64,000 nucleotides of DNA, taken from NCBI RefSeq assembly GCF_032854445.1, contig NC_088301.1, positions 16,824,018 through 16,888,017 on the forward strand. Reading direction: 5' to 3'. The DNA is from Liolophura sinensis. Lineage: Eukaryota; Mollusca; Polyplacophora; Chitonida; Chitonidae. Positions 45,449-58,075 of this stretch are shown piece after piece. Position 1 is the first letter of the stretch. Each line of letters starts with the position of its first letter. The notes below the pieces were generated by a model that had not been told where the DNA came from, searched no databases, and was given only the letters and a program-made list of their open reading frames with translations. The translations under genes and the position numbers were made by a program.

Positions 45449-45560
45449 CGCAATTTATTTATTTATATATTGATGGCTGATTGGTTGTTTTCTCTGATTT
45501 GGAATTCTTCATTTGCGCGATGGTAGACAGTTTTAGGGGTAAAGGAAACAGGGGCAACCT
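45449..45560 (-). repeat. Degenerate SINE (AAATAAAT family) in copy A
   Basis: 'atttatttatttatatattg', then 'catttgcgcgatggtagac' and 'aaaggaaacaggggcaac'. It is recognisable mainly because it aligns with the better copy at 47092-47232. Confidence 0.5.
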
Positions 45561-46069
45561 TACGAGTTTTGACCTAGAATGTGTCTTTTAAAGCCGACAG
45601 CTAATACACAGATGTCTGCATTGCCGCCTGTGTTCAAACGTTAGCGCTAATAACAAATAAGTTATCACTATATCAATAAGTATCAATCGGTATCAAGGCA
45701 TATCATATTAGTGTACTTCTTACTTACCAACTTCGTCATGCAACTCAAAGAAGTTGCGTTTAGCTGTTGTCCAACATTCAAGCCTATACCCTGTCGTGTT
45801 AAACACTTTTCATTTTCCTATGATCAACGCCAGATGAAGTGTGTCTAAGGAGATGGTTTGTCAAAACCTCGCTAACATCTCAGCACTCGGGGCAATACCG
45901 TCTCTTACGTTTGGGGTATATAAACGCGTATAGTTTAAACGAGGGATAGTAATGGATAACTGGGTCGGTTAGTTAACCGTGAAACAATTAAAGTGGTCAC
46001 ATGGAATCAACATCATACAGATGCAGTTAGGGCATTTGATTGTTGGTTCATTTGGGGAAACCAGTAGGT

Positions 46070-46175
46070 GGCAGTTTCCCCCGCACTCTGTCCAGTTTCC
46101 TCCCACCGTATTACTGGCTGCTGTCCAATATGTGAAAAATTCTTGAGTACAAAGTAAAACAAAAATCAATTAAGT
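46070..46175 (+). repeat. SINE 3' half (AAATAAAT family)
   Basis: 'gtttcccccgcactctgtcc', 'gtttcctcccaccgtattac', 'aaattcttgagtacaaag' and 'aaaacaaaaatcaattaag'. Confidence 0.8.
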
Positions 46176-46997
46176 AACAATGACCTTTGTTCACGACAGG
46201 CCCATCTTGATTCCCGCAACATCTCTACTGGTGCCCTAACTAGAAACGAATACATTAAATACCAGACATGCCCAGAAACAGGGCCGGTTAACAGTTGACC
46301 AATACCCTTAATCTCAGCAGCTAGCGAGAATGCATCAATATTCGAACGTTAACGTCTCAGAGCTTAGACGTATCCACGATCTTCCCGCTAACGAGAGGGA
46401 TACTAACCATGTGGCTTTTGTAGCGCAGCCCCGAATGCTTAATCAGTGACCGAGGATGTTTTCTTTGTTATTATCGGAGTGTCTTTGAAGCAACATCTCA
46501 ATTTCTGGCTATTCCCTGTTTATACATACACAAGACACATCAGAACTTATCTGAGCTGATTATACATTAGATAATAAGATGATATCAGGTGTCTTTTTCT
46601 TTCCCTGTTTAACCAACTGTTAATCTTGTGCCTGTTTACATGAATTTAACAAAGGCTACCATAACTCCATATTAATCATGGCTCTGTGATATGGCAACGT
46701 TAACCAGAATAGTATCATTTCTGTGAAGCGATTCAAGTGATTGTACATATGGGCATGCTTGTACAAAGAGCTTGTAGCTACAGTCGAATGTAGACGCTAC
46801 AGTTGGGTTTACAATTGATTGTAGAAATAATTCTCGCCCCTTGCGCAAAAGGTCAGTCACGACTGTAGACGAAATTTGAAATATCCATTGGAAACGTGAC
46901 TTATCCTGAGCTACTGGGGTTATTTGGTGCCCACAAGCTTCATTAGAACGCCACGAAGAAGAAACTGGATATGAGACCCCACCCAGTTAAGGTATAC

Positions 46998-48128
46998 CGG
47001 TCAGTATTTGGTGTAGTGGAGTGAGGAAGACATGCTGAAATCGTTACTGCTAGCCTAAAGTGCAGTTAAAGCGCTACTCACAGATGTGCACTTTATTTAT
47101 TGATTTTTCGGATTGCTACTTAGCGCCATACTTCGAAGAGTTTCACTTACACGATGGTAGCCAGCGTTATGTATGCCGGAAACCACCGACGTTTGTTATG
47201 TTAATGACAAGCTTTACCACGTATGACGTACAGAAATGCACACTACATTGGGGAAATACAAAGTGGTCTTCAACAAATGTAAGGCTCCAAAATGGCCCAC
47301 ACGAGCATGCCTGAAGTCGCCAAGGCCATACATGCAGTGAGAGCAATGTGCATGTGCCACGCTGATTTCGTTGTGGAACTTTGTGTTGTCAATACACTGA
47401 CAACATGTTCCTCACGGTAACTTGATAACGAGGTCGGTCTCCCAACAGCTTTATAGCTATCTTAATCCGTGTCTACAGTATTAGTCGTGTTTCCTTTCGC
47501 AACTGATACACTTTCATATCCCGTCATGTTAAACACTCCTTATTTTCCTACAATTATGTCAAATGAAGACTGTCTGAGGAAATGATTTGTTCAAAACTGG
47601 TCTTTCTTCTCAGCAGTCGGGACAATGCCTTCTCTTAATTTGGAGGTTCAAAGGCGTGGGGAATGTAATTTATTATAGGATCGGCTAGTTATATGTATAA
47701 GGTATGGCAGTTAAGGCATTTGATTGTTGATTGACTTCTTGGTTTATATTTACCCTCGCTTTCAAATTTTTTTCAGTAAAATATAAAATAAAAAAAATCG
47801 GCATCTCTTTGTGACAGGCCGGTCATGGTGCCAGCACATTTGTACTAATGCCTCACTCAACCCTCATACATAAAATACCACAGATACCCCCACCATTGCC
47901 AATCACAGTTGACCGAAACAGGGCCGGTTAACAGTTGGCTAATATCTTTACGCTCAGTAGCTAACGAGAATACATCAATATTGCAAAGTTAACATCTCAC
48001 GGTCTAGACATAACCACGACCATCCTGCTAACGAGAGGTACCACGTGGTACTTGTAGCGGAATCCCAAATGCGTAATTAATAATTGGGGGTGTTTTCTTT
48101 GTTATTATGGGGGTGTCTTTGAAGCAAC
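46998..48128. repeat. Second direct duplication, copy B
   Basis: Second copy of 45349-46495, offset by about 1.64 kb. The SINE at 46070-46175 in copy A is reduced here to a short AT-rich remnant near 47760-47800, so this copy has lost sequence. Confidence 0.85.
47092..47232 (-). repeat. SINE (AAATAAAT family), head missing, in copy B
   Basis: 'tttatttattgatttttcgg', 'cttagcgccatacttcgaag', 'ttcacttacacgatggtagc' and 'gctttaccacgtatgacg'. Confidence 0.75.
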
Positions 48129-50498
48129 CCGTTGTTTAACCTAATGATGCCGAAGACTCACTATGACTGCCGCTCCGTTACAAGTCGATGATACTAAAAC
48201 CTAAGGAAGGATTGGCGCTGAAGATCATTCCTGTATCACGTGAATCCATGCCTTACTGGTAGTTCAAACTGGCGATCAAACAAACATCGCAGTCTGCAAC
48301 TGCCACGCTTTCAGTACTCTGTGATATTGTAATGGAAATCGTTCCAATCTGTGATTTTGAGTGTACACAAGTGAGGTCTAATAAATTACCTGTCATCACT
48401 TCATTTTTATACCTAATTCTGCTACAATCATTGTGCTTGGAGAGATATGCGATGTTACTTTGTTTCCTGTAAAACCTTAACAAACAAAAGGCCGAAGTTC
48501 ACCGGAAGTTCATATGATCATTTGCCAACTATCACAATAATGTCACTTCTCTACATTTAAGCTTTAGTCATTTATTATGAATTGCTGGTTACCTTTTAGA
48601 GACATCATCGGTGAATTTCATAGCTGTAGACTTTCAGGTTGAATCATTGCCGTAGACCAGCTAGTCTTCTGCAGTATTCTGTACCTCATCTGTAGTATTT
48701 ATACAGTTCAATAATATTCTGTTGACAAGGAGCGGTTCTACCCGGATATTCCTAGTCTCCCGTCAACATGTTTCTTGATTCTGTGGCCGAAAGAGGAGTG
48801 CCACTCAGAAAGTAATTGGATAGGAATTATAAATGATTCTATTTCACTTCCTTTAACGTCTTTGCGAAAACCCATAACGTGGGGAAATGAAAATTCTTCC
48901 CCGCCTGTTTTTATTTCTTGGTCTCCATGCAATGTGAAATGCTGCTTAAATCTTTTGCAGAAGCATTCATGCTGGCCGTGCGGATTTCTGTCTAAAGTGA
49001 ACAATATTTTGAAACAAGATACATTTTCAAATTGACGTTCCATTTTCAAACCTCAAACAATTAATTTCCTCGTCTTCAATCCCGGTTCAATCTCCGGTTT
49101 TGGATTTTTAATCTCTAGGTCCACCCACTGTCATTGTTTGTGGGGCTTTGATGTCAGTAAGCGGTCTACAACGGGCCCTTCTTCTGCCAATACGACGTGT
49201 ATGTGTGCATGTGACGCCTGGGGACAATGGTTAAGAACTTGAACTCCGGCAGTTTCTGGTCACAAACTCAACGCCGTTGTACAAATGAATAATTTTTGTA
49301 GTTGGCGTCAAATGTTTGCCTTTTGGACGATTTGTATTTCGACAAATGACTGCGCTGTGACTGAAGGCAATAATTGTGGTGAACATATTCAGCAAACACA
49401 AAAGAAGCAATACAATAAATCAATGGCGTATCTACCAGGATCACTCCTGAGATGCATATCTTAGTGTACTGACTGATATATGGATAATAACAAAAGTATG
49501 TTGTTCTAGAATCAAACGGGTTGTTTACACCATTTCATGGGTTTACACACTTTAACCCTTAGGGTATTGTACACTTGCACAATTTCTTTGAATTCTAAAC
49601 ACATTTCTGGAGACTTTCTGGAGGCAAGGAAATTCTCAATTCCACTGACACCAGTTCCTTTGACCTATATCACCGGTTGCCATTTGAATGGTGCAGTTAA
49701 CAGTGTTTTGGCTTAACTGTCATCATAGCAGATCCCTTCGCTGAATGTTGGTGGATAACGTTGTTCAGGCGCACACAAGATGGCCTTTCAGTTGTACTTG
49801 TTTAGCATCTGCACAGCAATAAATGAGGCGAAGTAGTGCGGTGGGAATTTCGTTGACTCAATAAATCTGCCGTAAAATATTTTTCTCCTTTTGTATTTCT
49901 ACGAATTTCAGATAATGAACACATGTGTTTATCTTTTTGGTGATAAAATGTTAATTTAGGATCGTTATACATGTTGTGGGCTCCTGAAAAGGTCAAAATG
50001 TTCACTTTATTAGTTAAGTTGATGCCGTTTTGAATTCTTTTGAGTGATGGTTAAATAATGGAGGAAGTCATGCCTTAGGAAAAATGTCCACATAAAATGT
50101 ATGCAAATATTTTCAATCTATATGGCAAAGATCTTTTAAAACCCAGAATGGAAAAGTGAAATAGCATATTCCCTAACTCTCGCTATTTGTGCGGCCTTGG
50201 TCACAGTAAGTGTGGCAGTTTGCCCAGTCTAACCTTCGTGGAAGCCAATTTGTCTTTCATAAATAAACAATGCATCAACAGTAAGTTCCCCCAAAGCAGC
50301 ATTTGACATTTAACAAGGTATTTCCCCCTATAGTTGTGAAATTTTGGACGTAACATCTCAATACTCAATATAACACGCTGTAGCAAGGATTACCCTGCAG
50401 ATACAGATGTAGAATCCGCAAATGCGTTATGGGCCGGATTTTGACACTTTTACAAACAGATTGAAGATAATTTTGATTATCTGTACTACCAGATAGTG
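48129..50498. other. No gene recognised
   Basis: At 48738-49049 both strands are open for about 100 codons (minus 103, plus 86). Neither frame shows a motif, and open overlap on both strands argues against coding evidence. Confidence 0.4.
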
Positions 50499-50840
50499 TT
50501 AAAATCTAGTATAGCCACCACGCTTTTGCGTCACACCTAGACAGCGAGCTAGCCTCGTGTTAATGGGGCGTGTGATCAGAATTTGTGGGTTGACTAACCA
50601 CTCCTCAAGAAGCAGATGTCTAACGTCATCATGATCGGATACCATCGAACACGGCGATACACTGCTTGTTTTCAAATGGTCCCACAAATGTTTGATTGAG
50701 ATCCGGGTATATTGGCGGGCCATTACGTGTGCTCAATGGTTTCATGTTCAAAGAAGACATTTATCACTCCAGAACGATGTGAACGCCCATTGTCGTTCAT
50801 AAAATGAAACCCATTGCCATCTTGAATCTGTTTGTAAAAT
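50499..50840 (-). mobile_element. Tc1-like transposase, C-terminal remnant
   Basis: Minus strand. The part at 50723-50840 reads NDNGRSHRSGVINVFFEHET, the second catalytic Asp region (normally DNARPH), then a stop and WPANIPG. After a frame change, the open frame 50499-50723 gives ISIKHLWDHLK (normally NPIEHLWD), DDVRHLLLEEW and RCLGVTQKRGGYTRF with the normal C-terminal stop. The N-terminal half and the inverted repeats were not found. The frameshift and stop make it inactive. Confidence 0.85.
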
Positions 50841-51039
50841 TTTCAAAATGCGACCGATAATGCCTTTGCGCATGTTCATTGGAGCACATCCTTGCTACAG
50901 TGTGTTGATTTGATTAACGAAATATTGTGCGCAAAATTTCACAACGATTTAGCAAATATGTTCTTAAACTTGCCATAAGTTATCTTGCACGCAAAAGTGC
51001 AAAACTCTTCTGTACGGCGTTAAACAACAATCAGATATT

Positions 51040-51206
51040 TATTTCATTTACTTATTTGATTAGAATTTCACAAAAAATCCACGACAATCTGCAGGTTGCA
51101 GCAGGCGTTTCCACGTACTATGGGACAGTAAGCCTGCAGAATCTGGACTTGAACTGAATACATTGGTTAGAGGAACCCTAACCACTAGGCTACAGAGAAC
51201 CCCAAC
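51040..51206 (-). repeat. SINE variant with short body
   Basis: 'catttacttatttgattaga', 'aatccacgacaatctgcagg' and 'ctggacttgaactgaatac' (B-box region). The head reads 'ggttctctgtagcctagtgg' on the minus strand. Like 25688-25855, it lacks the distal core and its head differs from the main family. Confidence 0.65.
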
Positions 51207-51848
51207 AATTAATTTCAGAAGAGCGTTTTGGCACGACTATCCGTCAACTATACATCTGTTCAGAATTCACCAGGTATGTCGCTCCATAAGTTTCTTGGAT
51301 AGCCTAATGGTCTCATAGGGTCCTTTACGCAAAGTAGCCCTTATTACAATTGTATTTTTATCTTATATGCTGTGTTTACTTTGTTTTCTTAAATTGCGAC
51401 GAAGGGTTACAATAAAGACGGTGATTGAAGCAAGAAAAGCAGCTACATTTTACTTGTTCTGTGTCAGGAAATATGAATTATTGTACTGGTTTAACTCAGA
51501 TCGCCTTACGAGTTCTTCATCCATGCAGTGGCGCTGGCCTGATTGGACGGTAAGTTCTGCAGAATATAGTTCGCTAATACTCTTATAGACAACATAGTTC
51601 AGAATAAGTAAATGCTCAGCTGAGTGATTTACAGTGGGTTTTGCAATGATCGCTAAACACTGATGGATTTGTCAAGTTGCCAGTTTGTGACTGTGTTACA
51701 TCAATTTTATTCGCACATTTGGCACTCATTATAGACGACGTTTGGAAAACAACTTTAAAGTATAGCTGGAATTTTCTCGTCCATTCCAATAATTTCATTT
51801 CAGATTTGACTCAGAAATTTACTTCCGTACCCAAAGTACTCTATTTGG

Positions 51849-51937
51849 ATAGTCCCGTCTCCAGCTGTGGGGATATTCCTAGTCTGTATTGCCGGGTGAC
51901 CTGATTTTCTTTATCCCACAGCTGCAGTGGGGACTAT
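51849..51937. other. Imperfect 24-bp inverted repeat
   Basis: atagtcccgtctccagctgt at 51849 onward pairs with tcccacagctgcagtgggga at 51914-51937 with about 20 of 24 positions complementary, around a loop of about 41 nt. Confidence 0.7.
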
Positions 51938-54400
51938 TGGTTTGAAGTCCTTGTGTCAGTCCCTCAGTTTATCTGTTTGCCACGAAATTTTTTCGGACAG
52001 TTTTTGACCCCAGTTCATCAGATAAAATTGTAACTTTGTACATTTACAGGTCAAATTCACCTTTCATACATCTATGTCCAACGTGTACAAGTATAACAGA
52101 AAACTGCAGTATATGCTTTCTATTATAAAACATAATGACCAAGAGCGATATTTATATGCCTTATTACTGTGAATATATTGGAACTAAACACGACTGGTGA
52201 TACCAAAATCCAAGTCTGTAAACCATATTGCTACAAATTGCAATATAACTACAAATTGCATCCCAGATGTTAAGTAATCGCAATTTGCAGCAAATAGATT
52301 TTTAAGAGGGCTTTTGGAAATTATTCTTCATGGCCTCATCTTACAGTGTAATCCCTGTGGTGCTTGAATTAAACTTGCAATGTTCGTTTGAAACGAGTAT
52401 TTTATTCTCGCGATACTTTAAAGTTAAAATACATTAGAAACATCCACTCTAGAAGTCTCGTTTTGTAATAATTACTACAAATTGCGTTTTGCTTACAAAT
52501 TGGTTACAGGTGTGAATGCTCTGTCTCGATCTTTATCGCCTATAAACCTTTTAGTCTTGGCAAAGACAGTTGTGTTTCTAGCGCATCTCAAAAACCTAAA
52601 TGAAGTGAATAAAGAGTGAGACCTGGGTTTTGGCTATGTCACCTTAGAGTGACTAAAGTTACACACCTCTCCCCACAGCTGCCTTCAGTCTTGAGCACAA
52701 GTGTTTGCCGCCCACCACAGTACAGTATAAAACCTGGCGTGACAAGCCTCCTAAGTGGTCTAGTGCCTCTCACAGAGGAAACCTGTGGCCGCACTTATCT
52801 GAATCTTTTTTCATTGTCATTTTTTTCTATTTCATTGATTCTTCAAACATCAAACGGAATGATAGCTTTTGCTCGAATGCAAAGTTACGTTGTTATCTTT
52901 GTCTTTCAGGAATGATTTATTTCCCCAAACATTCCTAAGTGATTGTGTAGGAGCAAAACATTGATAAATCTGACTCTTTCATATTTGAGCCTAAGAGAAT
53001 TGATGACGCTAGTCTGCGTTGTCTCACACTGACAACCTTTGGTATATATGAAATGAAGGCGAAGAACGAAACTCAGTAAATGAATTTCATACCGGTCAAA
53101 AACGAGAGGACCCTTTATGGTTAGAGAGAGGATTGACGTCACAACAAATGTTTTAAAGCCTTGTGTTCATGAGTCAAAGGCGCACTCAGGTGGTACAAGT
53201 AGTCTTCCATCACCACTTAAACCACAAACTCGCATGCGTGAATTCTTGAGAGAAAAAAATCAACATCGCAAACAATGGCGTGACGTCACAGCAAACGTTT
53301 AGGAGATAAAAACCGCAATTTCAAGTGTCATATACTGACTTCCCCCTTTATGAGTCAGCTTTATATCTTGTACAATGGTATATTTGCTGAGAAGAACTTA
53401 AACACAAAAAGCTGAGAGACGAATGAGCCAGTGGACAGAAGAAATTCACGTTGACATATTCAAAGATCAATATGTCCCACCCTCAGAGAATGATTTGTTG
53501 GTGTTTTCTCTAATTGTCCGTGTACTTTGGCTTAGCATCAGTGAATCATGTCAAATAAATATGTTCTAAGTTGTGTCCACGAATACGTTCAGCATATGTA
53601 TTTGCCTTAACAATGTGCTGTTAACATCTTTAAATCTCATTAATGGATATCATTCCCCATAGGGGAAAATATCTTTCAAAGTGTATCGTGATTATGCAAA
53701 TAGTCGCTATCTTCATTCCTCGCTAATGAGGAAGTTTGGCATATATTCCCCAGTAGTAATCAACAAATAAGTAGATTTATTTAAAGCTCCACGTCTTCCG
53801 TCATGATTTTCCGCCATTAGACAACCTCTTAGCCCGTAACTGGTTACGAATTAAAAATAATTCTGTTTCATTTCTTTTTTCATCGGACAAAAGCACTTAA
53901 CAGGAGTAAAATTACATTTGCTCGTACCCAAATTGTTTTTTCGCGACAGACAATGTACAGTGTACCTTAAATCTTATAAACAGACTTGTCATTGCTTTTC
54001 ACTAATGCAATTAGCCAATCGTCAGCTTTCCCGAGTATATCCCCCCCCTCCCAATTCACCTCAGGTAACAGCAACCAGTAGTTCTTGTAAATGTCGTTTA
54101 TGTTTTCGAAAGTAAAAGAACATAAACGATAAGGCAGAACATTTCATTCATTGTTAGCGACCACAAATGCTGTTTACACAATTGCCGCTTGCGTTGAACA
54201 GAAATCATTTTAGCTCAATTATGGAATGTGACAGTACCTGATTCAGTACTGTGACGAAATAAAAGCATTCATTTTCACAAACCAGCCTCACTGGCATCTT
54301 ATAAAAACGGCATTAGTTGAACGCCACAACACTTCTATGGAGAGGTATTGGATTAATATGGCATTTTCAGCATAGTTTTTCTATGATTTAATATTTTTTA
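51938..54400. other. No gene recognised; cluster of CAATTTGTAG-like words
   Basis: Between 52228 and 52505 'tacaaattgc' or its complement recurs five times. At 52674 a good acceptor (ctctccccacag) opens a frame reading AAFSLEHKCLPPTTVQYKTW and KPPKWSSASHRGNLWPHL before low-complexity codons. No donor was found. This is possible but unproven as an exon. Confidence 0.35.
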
Positions 54401-54422
54401 GGGGGGAGGGGGTGGGGTGGGG
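54401..54422 (+). other. G-quadruplex motif
   Basis: Four runs of at least four G separated by single bases, immediately upstream of a SINE head on the same strand. Confidence 0.85.
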
Positions 54423-54665
54423 CTCCGTGGGCGAGGGATCTAACACTCAAGCACGGCGCAATGACCAAGCAGCCTGCCACCTATGCAACTACTTTGATCT
54501 CAAGTACAGCTCAAGCTGGCTTCCTCTCCGACCGTACCTGTGAAGGTCCGTCCGTAACCTTCGGATGGTCGTTTTCCCTGGGCTCTGCCTGGTTTCCTCC
54601 AAGCATAATGCTTGCCGCTGTCGTATAAGTGAAATGTGTTTTAGGTACACTAATCAAAAAATTAA
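54421..54665 (+). repeat. SINE (AAATAAAT family), near full length
   Basis: 'ggctccgtgggcgagggatc' head, 'gcgcaatgaccaagcagcc', 'ctcaagtacagctcaagctg', 'cctctccgaccgtacctg', 'gggctctgcctggtttcctc', 'ataatgcttgccgctgtcg' and a degenerate A-rich tail. Confidence 0.9.
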
Positions 54666-56984
54666 AAAAATAGAAAATTAGAACTCACATTTTGCAGCTT
54701 TTGTGTCAACAGTACTAATAACTGACACGTTGTTGGGCACCAGCTGTGAGGATAAATTCCTCGTACATTGCCTCTTGCATTATAAAATTACGTTACTTTG
54801 TACAATTTTCTTTCTTTCTTTCTTTCGTCTCATACCGTCTTAAGACCGCATACTGCGGGGATTTTCCTCCCACACACATGGCGATTGAGCCAGGCTAATA
54901 CACCATTAAATTGAGCAATAATTAAAAGATCTTGTACTGGCACACAGCGTTCACAGATTAGCCCAAAAGGTGCTCATGTAGTGATAGCGTCTTTAAATAC
55001 ATATTGAAGAGAGACATCCTCTAGCTGTACTTTGCTCTAAAATGGGTTGGGTGATGTTCCCAATTTCGTTTATACATTCCCCTCTCTCAATCGTTTTATT
55101 TACTGACATGAAAGCCAGTAGTCTAGCCTGTGCTGTTCCCAATGTGCCTAAAATGTGTGAAAAACCTATGCATGCCTCTTAAGTGGGAGACAAATGGACC
55201 CACTTGTACGAAGCCCACTCAACGTTAAGAGCACGTGACGGCCATGACGACGTAATGCATACATATCTGTTTGCCATGGTAGTTACGAGTGTCGTGCCTG
55301 CCTACAATGTACGGTCACCAAGAACCCGCTAACAGTGAGAGCGGGGGCAATCTGTATCTTAAGTAACTTGTGGGTTGCTTCTGCTCGTTATTACCCCATT
55401 TTTGTCGATCACAGTACAAATCACTGCATTGGTGGTGTGAGCCATATGTCCGGCTGATTTATTTTTTCCTAAGTGTAGCGAGACTCAAACTAAGCAGCGG
55501 TTTTCGAAATTAAGATATCTGTGTGCCATTTACATTTGTGTTTAGACTGACATTTGTTGTTCATTTTTCTCAAATAACAGAGTGACATGAAGTCAGAATC
55601 AGATTGAAGACAACCTGTTTTTTTTTCTAGCGTATAGCTTCATCTGACATGATTGAGTCAGCAAGTATGAAAAGAAATTGTGCCAATTTAATAAAAAATA
55701 TCATTTAAATACTCATGTTACGAAACAAGGACACCTTGACCCAAATAACAATAGTGATCCAGAGCGATGCTTTCTCGGTTTATGTTAAGACTGTCTGCGA
55801 ATTCCACCGGCTCGGTTTGAATTTGGCTCTCTGTACATTTCCGGGAGTTAGAAGACAGCTGGGCGAAACCGTCCTCCGTTAACACGTGAGAAAGTAAAAC
55901 GTGTGTCCCAAGTGACCCATTTAGTGCACATCGTATGGCACCATTGGGAAATGGAAGATGTCAGTCAGTATTTGCTTCTATACCCAAGTCCTTTGTCTGC
56001 TGAGTTACATTTCCTAGCTCAGCCACTGCTTATAATAACCCAGAATAATTTGAAAACAAGAATCGCCGTGCCACGAGAACAAGACGCAGAAAGAAAAGGC
56101 GTGTAGAAGCTTTAAGCTGATGTGACATCTGGTCCATTTCTTAACATGTTAATCACGAGCAATGACGGGGAGTTCACGTAAGTCTACTTCTTTAAGAATT
56201 CTTGCCAGATTCTGATGGAAAATCCAAGTTTTATGCATTAAAAAACAAACGTCTACGGGTCAATCAGAGAAGCAGACATTCCCCACAATAATAATGTTTT
56301 TGCACGAGCTCATGTGTGAGGTTACGCATAAATTAACAACTGCTCACTGAGCAATTATACATTATCACCTGTGAGGCTAATGTAACAGACAGTTTCTATC
56401 CCTACACATTGAAGAACAATTTTGTGTCCTGTATACCTTAATTTAATTGTGAGCATTACAATATTTCTTGTAGGTAATGAAAATTCGATAATCTTACGTT
56501 AATGATGGAACCGATACACGTACGTTTAGATCTTTTTGGACATTTTCTCAATAACAACTTTGTTAGACCCTTGGTTTGTTGTTACTAACATTTATTTTAT
56601 GAAACATATGAAGGGCAAAATGTAGACCAAGAGAGGCACCGTTAGCTAAATATAGTGGATCACATATTTAAGTTTGGAAGGCGCTGTGCACCTTTAGACC
56701 GTTCTAAATGGTGTTCCTGGGCGTTCACCCGTCTTCCTCCAATATGACATAAATGTACACGTCAAAAGGGACGTTGCTTTATACCTTGTTCTTTTCTCCT
56801 TGTTTACACTGACAGGCATGACATTTATAACGGAAAATGCCTTGAATATATTGTTAAAGGCCATCTAGTAAACAAGCAAATACAGAAAGGAGGATAAATA
56901 TTCCAGGGAGATGTAAGCAACGAAGTGTTGAGTATGTCTGTATGCCCAAAGCTTTGAGCGTGAAGCTAATGCAGTTATAATCTC
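54666..56984. other. No gene recognised; short (TTTC)n
   Basis: A (TTTC)n tract of five units lies at about 54809-54829. Otherwise only small frames occur. Confidence 0.45.
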
Positions 56985-57225
56985 AAAACAGACATTCACA
57001 TTCTAACTGTCACCAAAAATTGACATTCTGCGCCAATAATGACAATGTCAAGCCCCAAAACGACGTTAAACACCAACCAATAAAAGGACTGAAATTAGGA
57101 GAGAATCATACAAAGAGAAGCAGCCAACACGTTTCGATGATGTTGGAAGACACGAGGAATGTTACAGGCGAAATGAGTTAAATCACTATTCAAATCGTGT
57201 ACCACGATATGTCGCTAGGGTACTG
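56985..57225 (-). mobile_element. Retroelement 3'-UTR fragment
   Basis: 'aaaacagacattcacattct', 'cccaaaacgacgttaaacac', 'aatcatacaaagagaagcag', 'gatgttggaagacacgagg' and 'ttcaaatcgtgtaccacg'. It is continuous but diverged. Confidence 0.8.
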
Positions 57226-57739
57226 GAGACCATTCCTCGTAAAGTCAGAGATTGTAGATTAGATCATCTGTTAGAATAGCAGAATCACGATGTAAAACAA
57301 CTATTAAGTACAATGCATATGGTGGGTTGATGCCTTATGGCAGCGTTTCGGCCATATCGTGATGATGAGAACATATTAGAACCCTGGAACGTTTGTCAGT
57401 TTCAACAAATCAGAACAACACCAACCAAAATCAGAACGAAAAGATAACTAGACACTTTTACATTTAGACAAAAAGTTTTATTTATGTTTTGAAAATAACA
57501 TTTTGACTGTTGAAAGTGTTCTGTTCTCAGTGCCCACACGGGATCCGTTATAATTGCGTTCTACACCAAGCTCGTCTTGAAGACTGAGGAATCTTTTCAT
57601 TATGGAGATTTTGTTATTGTCCAGTCTAATAAGCAGCAAAGCCGTGTGGCTAAACCGCCAGCGGGATAATACTTGTACGCCTTCGCCTTCGTATTTAATG
57701 AAATCCCAAGGCTCCGTAGCCTTCATTAATGGTCAATAA

Positions 57740-58075
57740 ACACGGGTGTTTAATTTGAACATGCGACTTTCCGTCCCCAGTTTAGCCAACATTATCTTCA
57801 TTACACCCTAGAATTTCTCACCTACTGCCGTGGACAAGTACCTCTTGGGCGAACAAACTGGATAACAGAAACCTAATGTATAAGGCGTACTTGGACTTGA
57901 AAGACGACATTTCTAGGGATGAGTGGCTATGACATAGACACGATGCATCACTTAAGTCCTGTGCCCCAAGAGGAGAAATGGAGCCAGGACTTTGCACGAA
58001 TTTGGAAGAAGCGATAGGCAAAGCGATGAATCGAACTCATCCACTTATGCGGGCATGTTACTACTGCTGGCCGCT
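57740..58075 (+). pseudogene. Decayed paralogue of the 12872-13078 exon
   Basis: Aligns in inverted orientation with 12855-13180. Upstream intron-like sequence is also shared ('catgcgactttccgtcccca' at about 57762). The exon-equivalent 57849-58057 reads WANKLDNRNLMYKAYLDLKD, EWL, then TGA at 57930-57932, then SCAPRG and EEAIGKAMNRTHPL. There is no GT donor where the left copy has GTAAGT. The conserved frame with a stop and a lost splice site points to a pseudogene exon. Confidence 0.6.

Larger units (their letters stand above)
45349..46495. repeat. Second direct duplication, copy A
   Basis: Matches 46998-48128 in the same orientation through many blocks: 'ggccagtatttg', 'cgttactcggagatacgca', 'gtcgtgttaaacactttt', 'aacagggccggttaacagtt', 'gaatgcatcaatatt' and 'tgttttctttgttattat'. 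It is more diverged than the duplication at 1-7.4 kb. No gene was recognised inside. A SINE remnant occupies 45449-45560 here and 47092-47232 in copy B. Confidence 0.85.

Noticed and set aside
48738-49049. 103-codon frame overlapping an 86-codon frame on the other strand
   Set aside because: Both strands are open and neither has recognisable content, so there is no basis to choose a coding strand.
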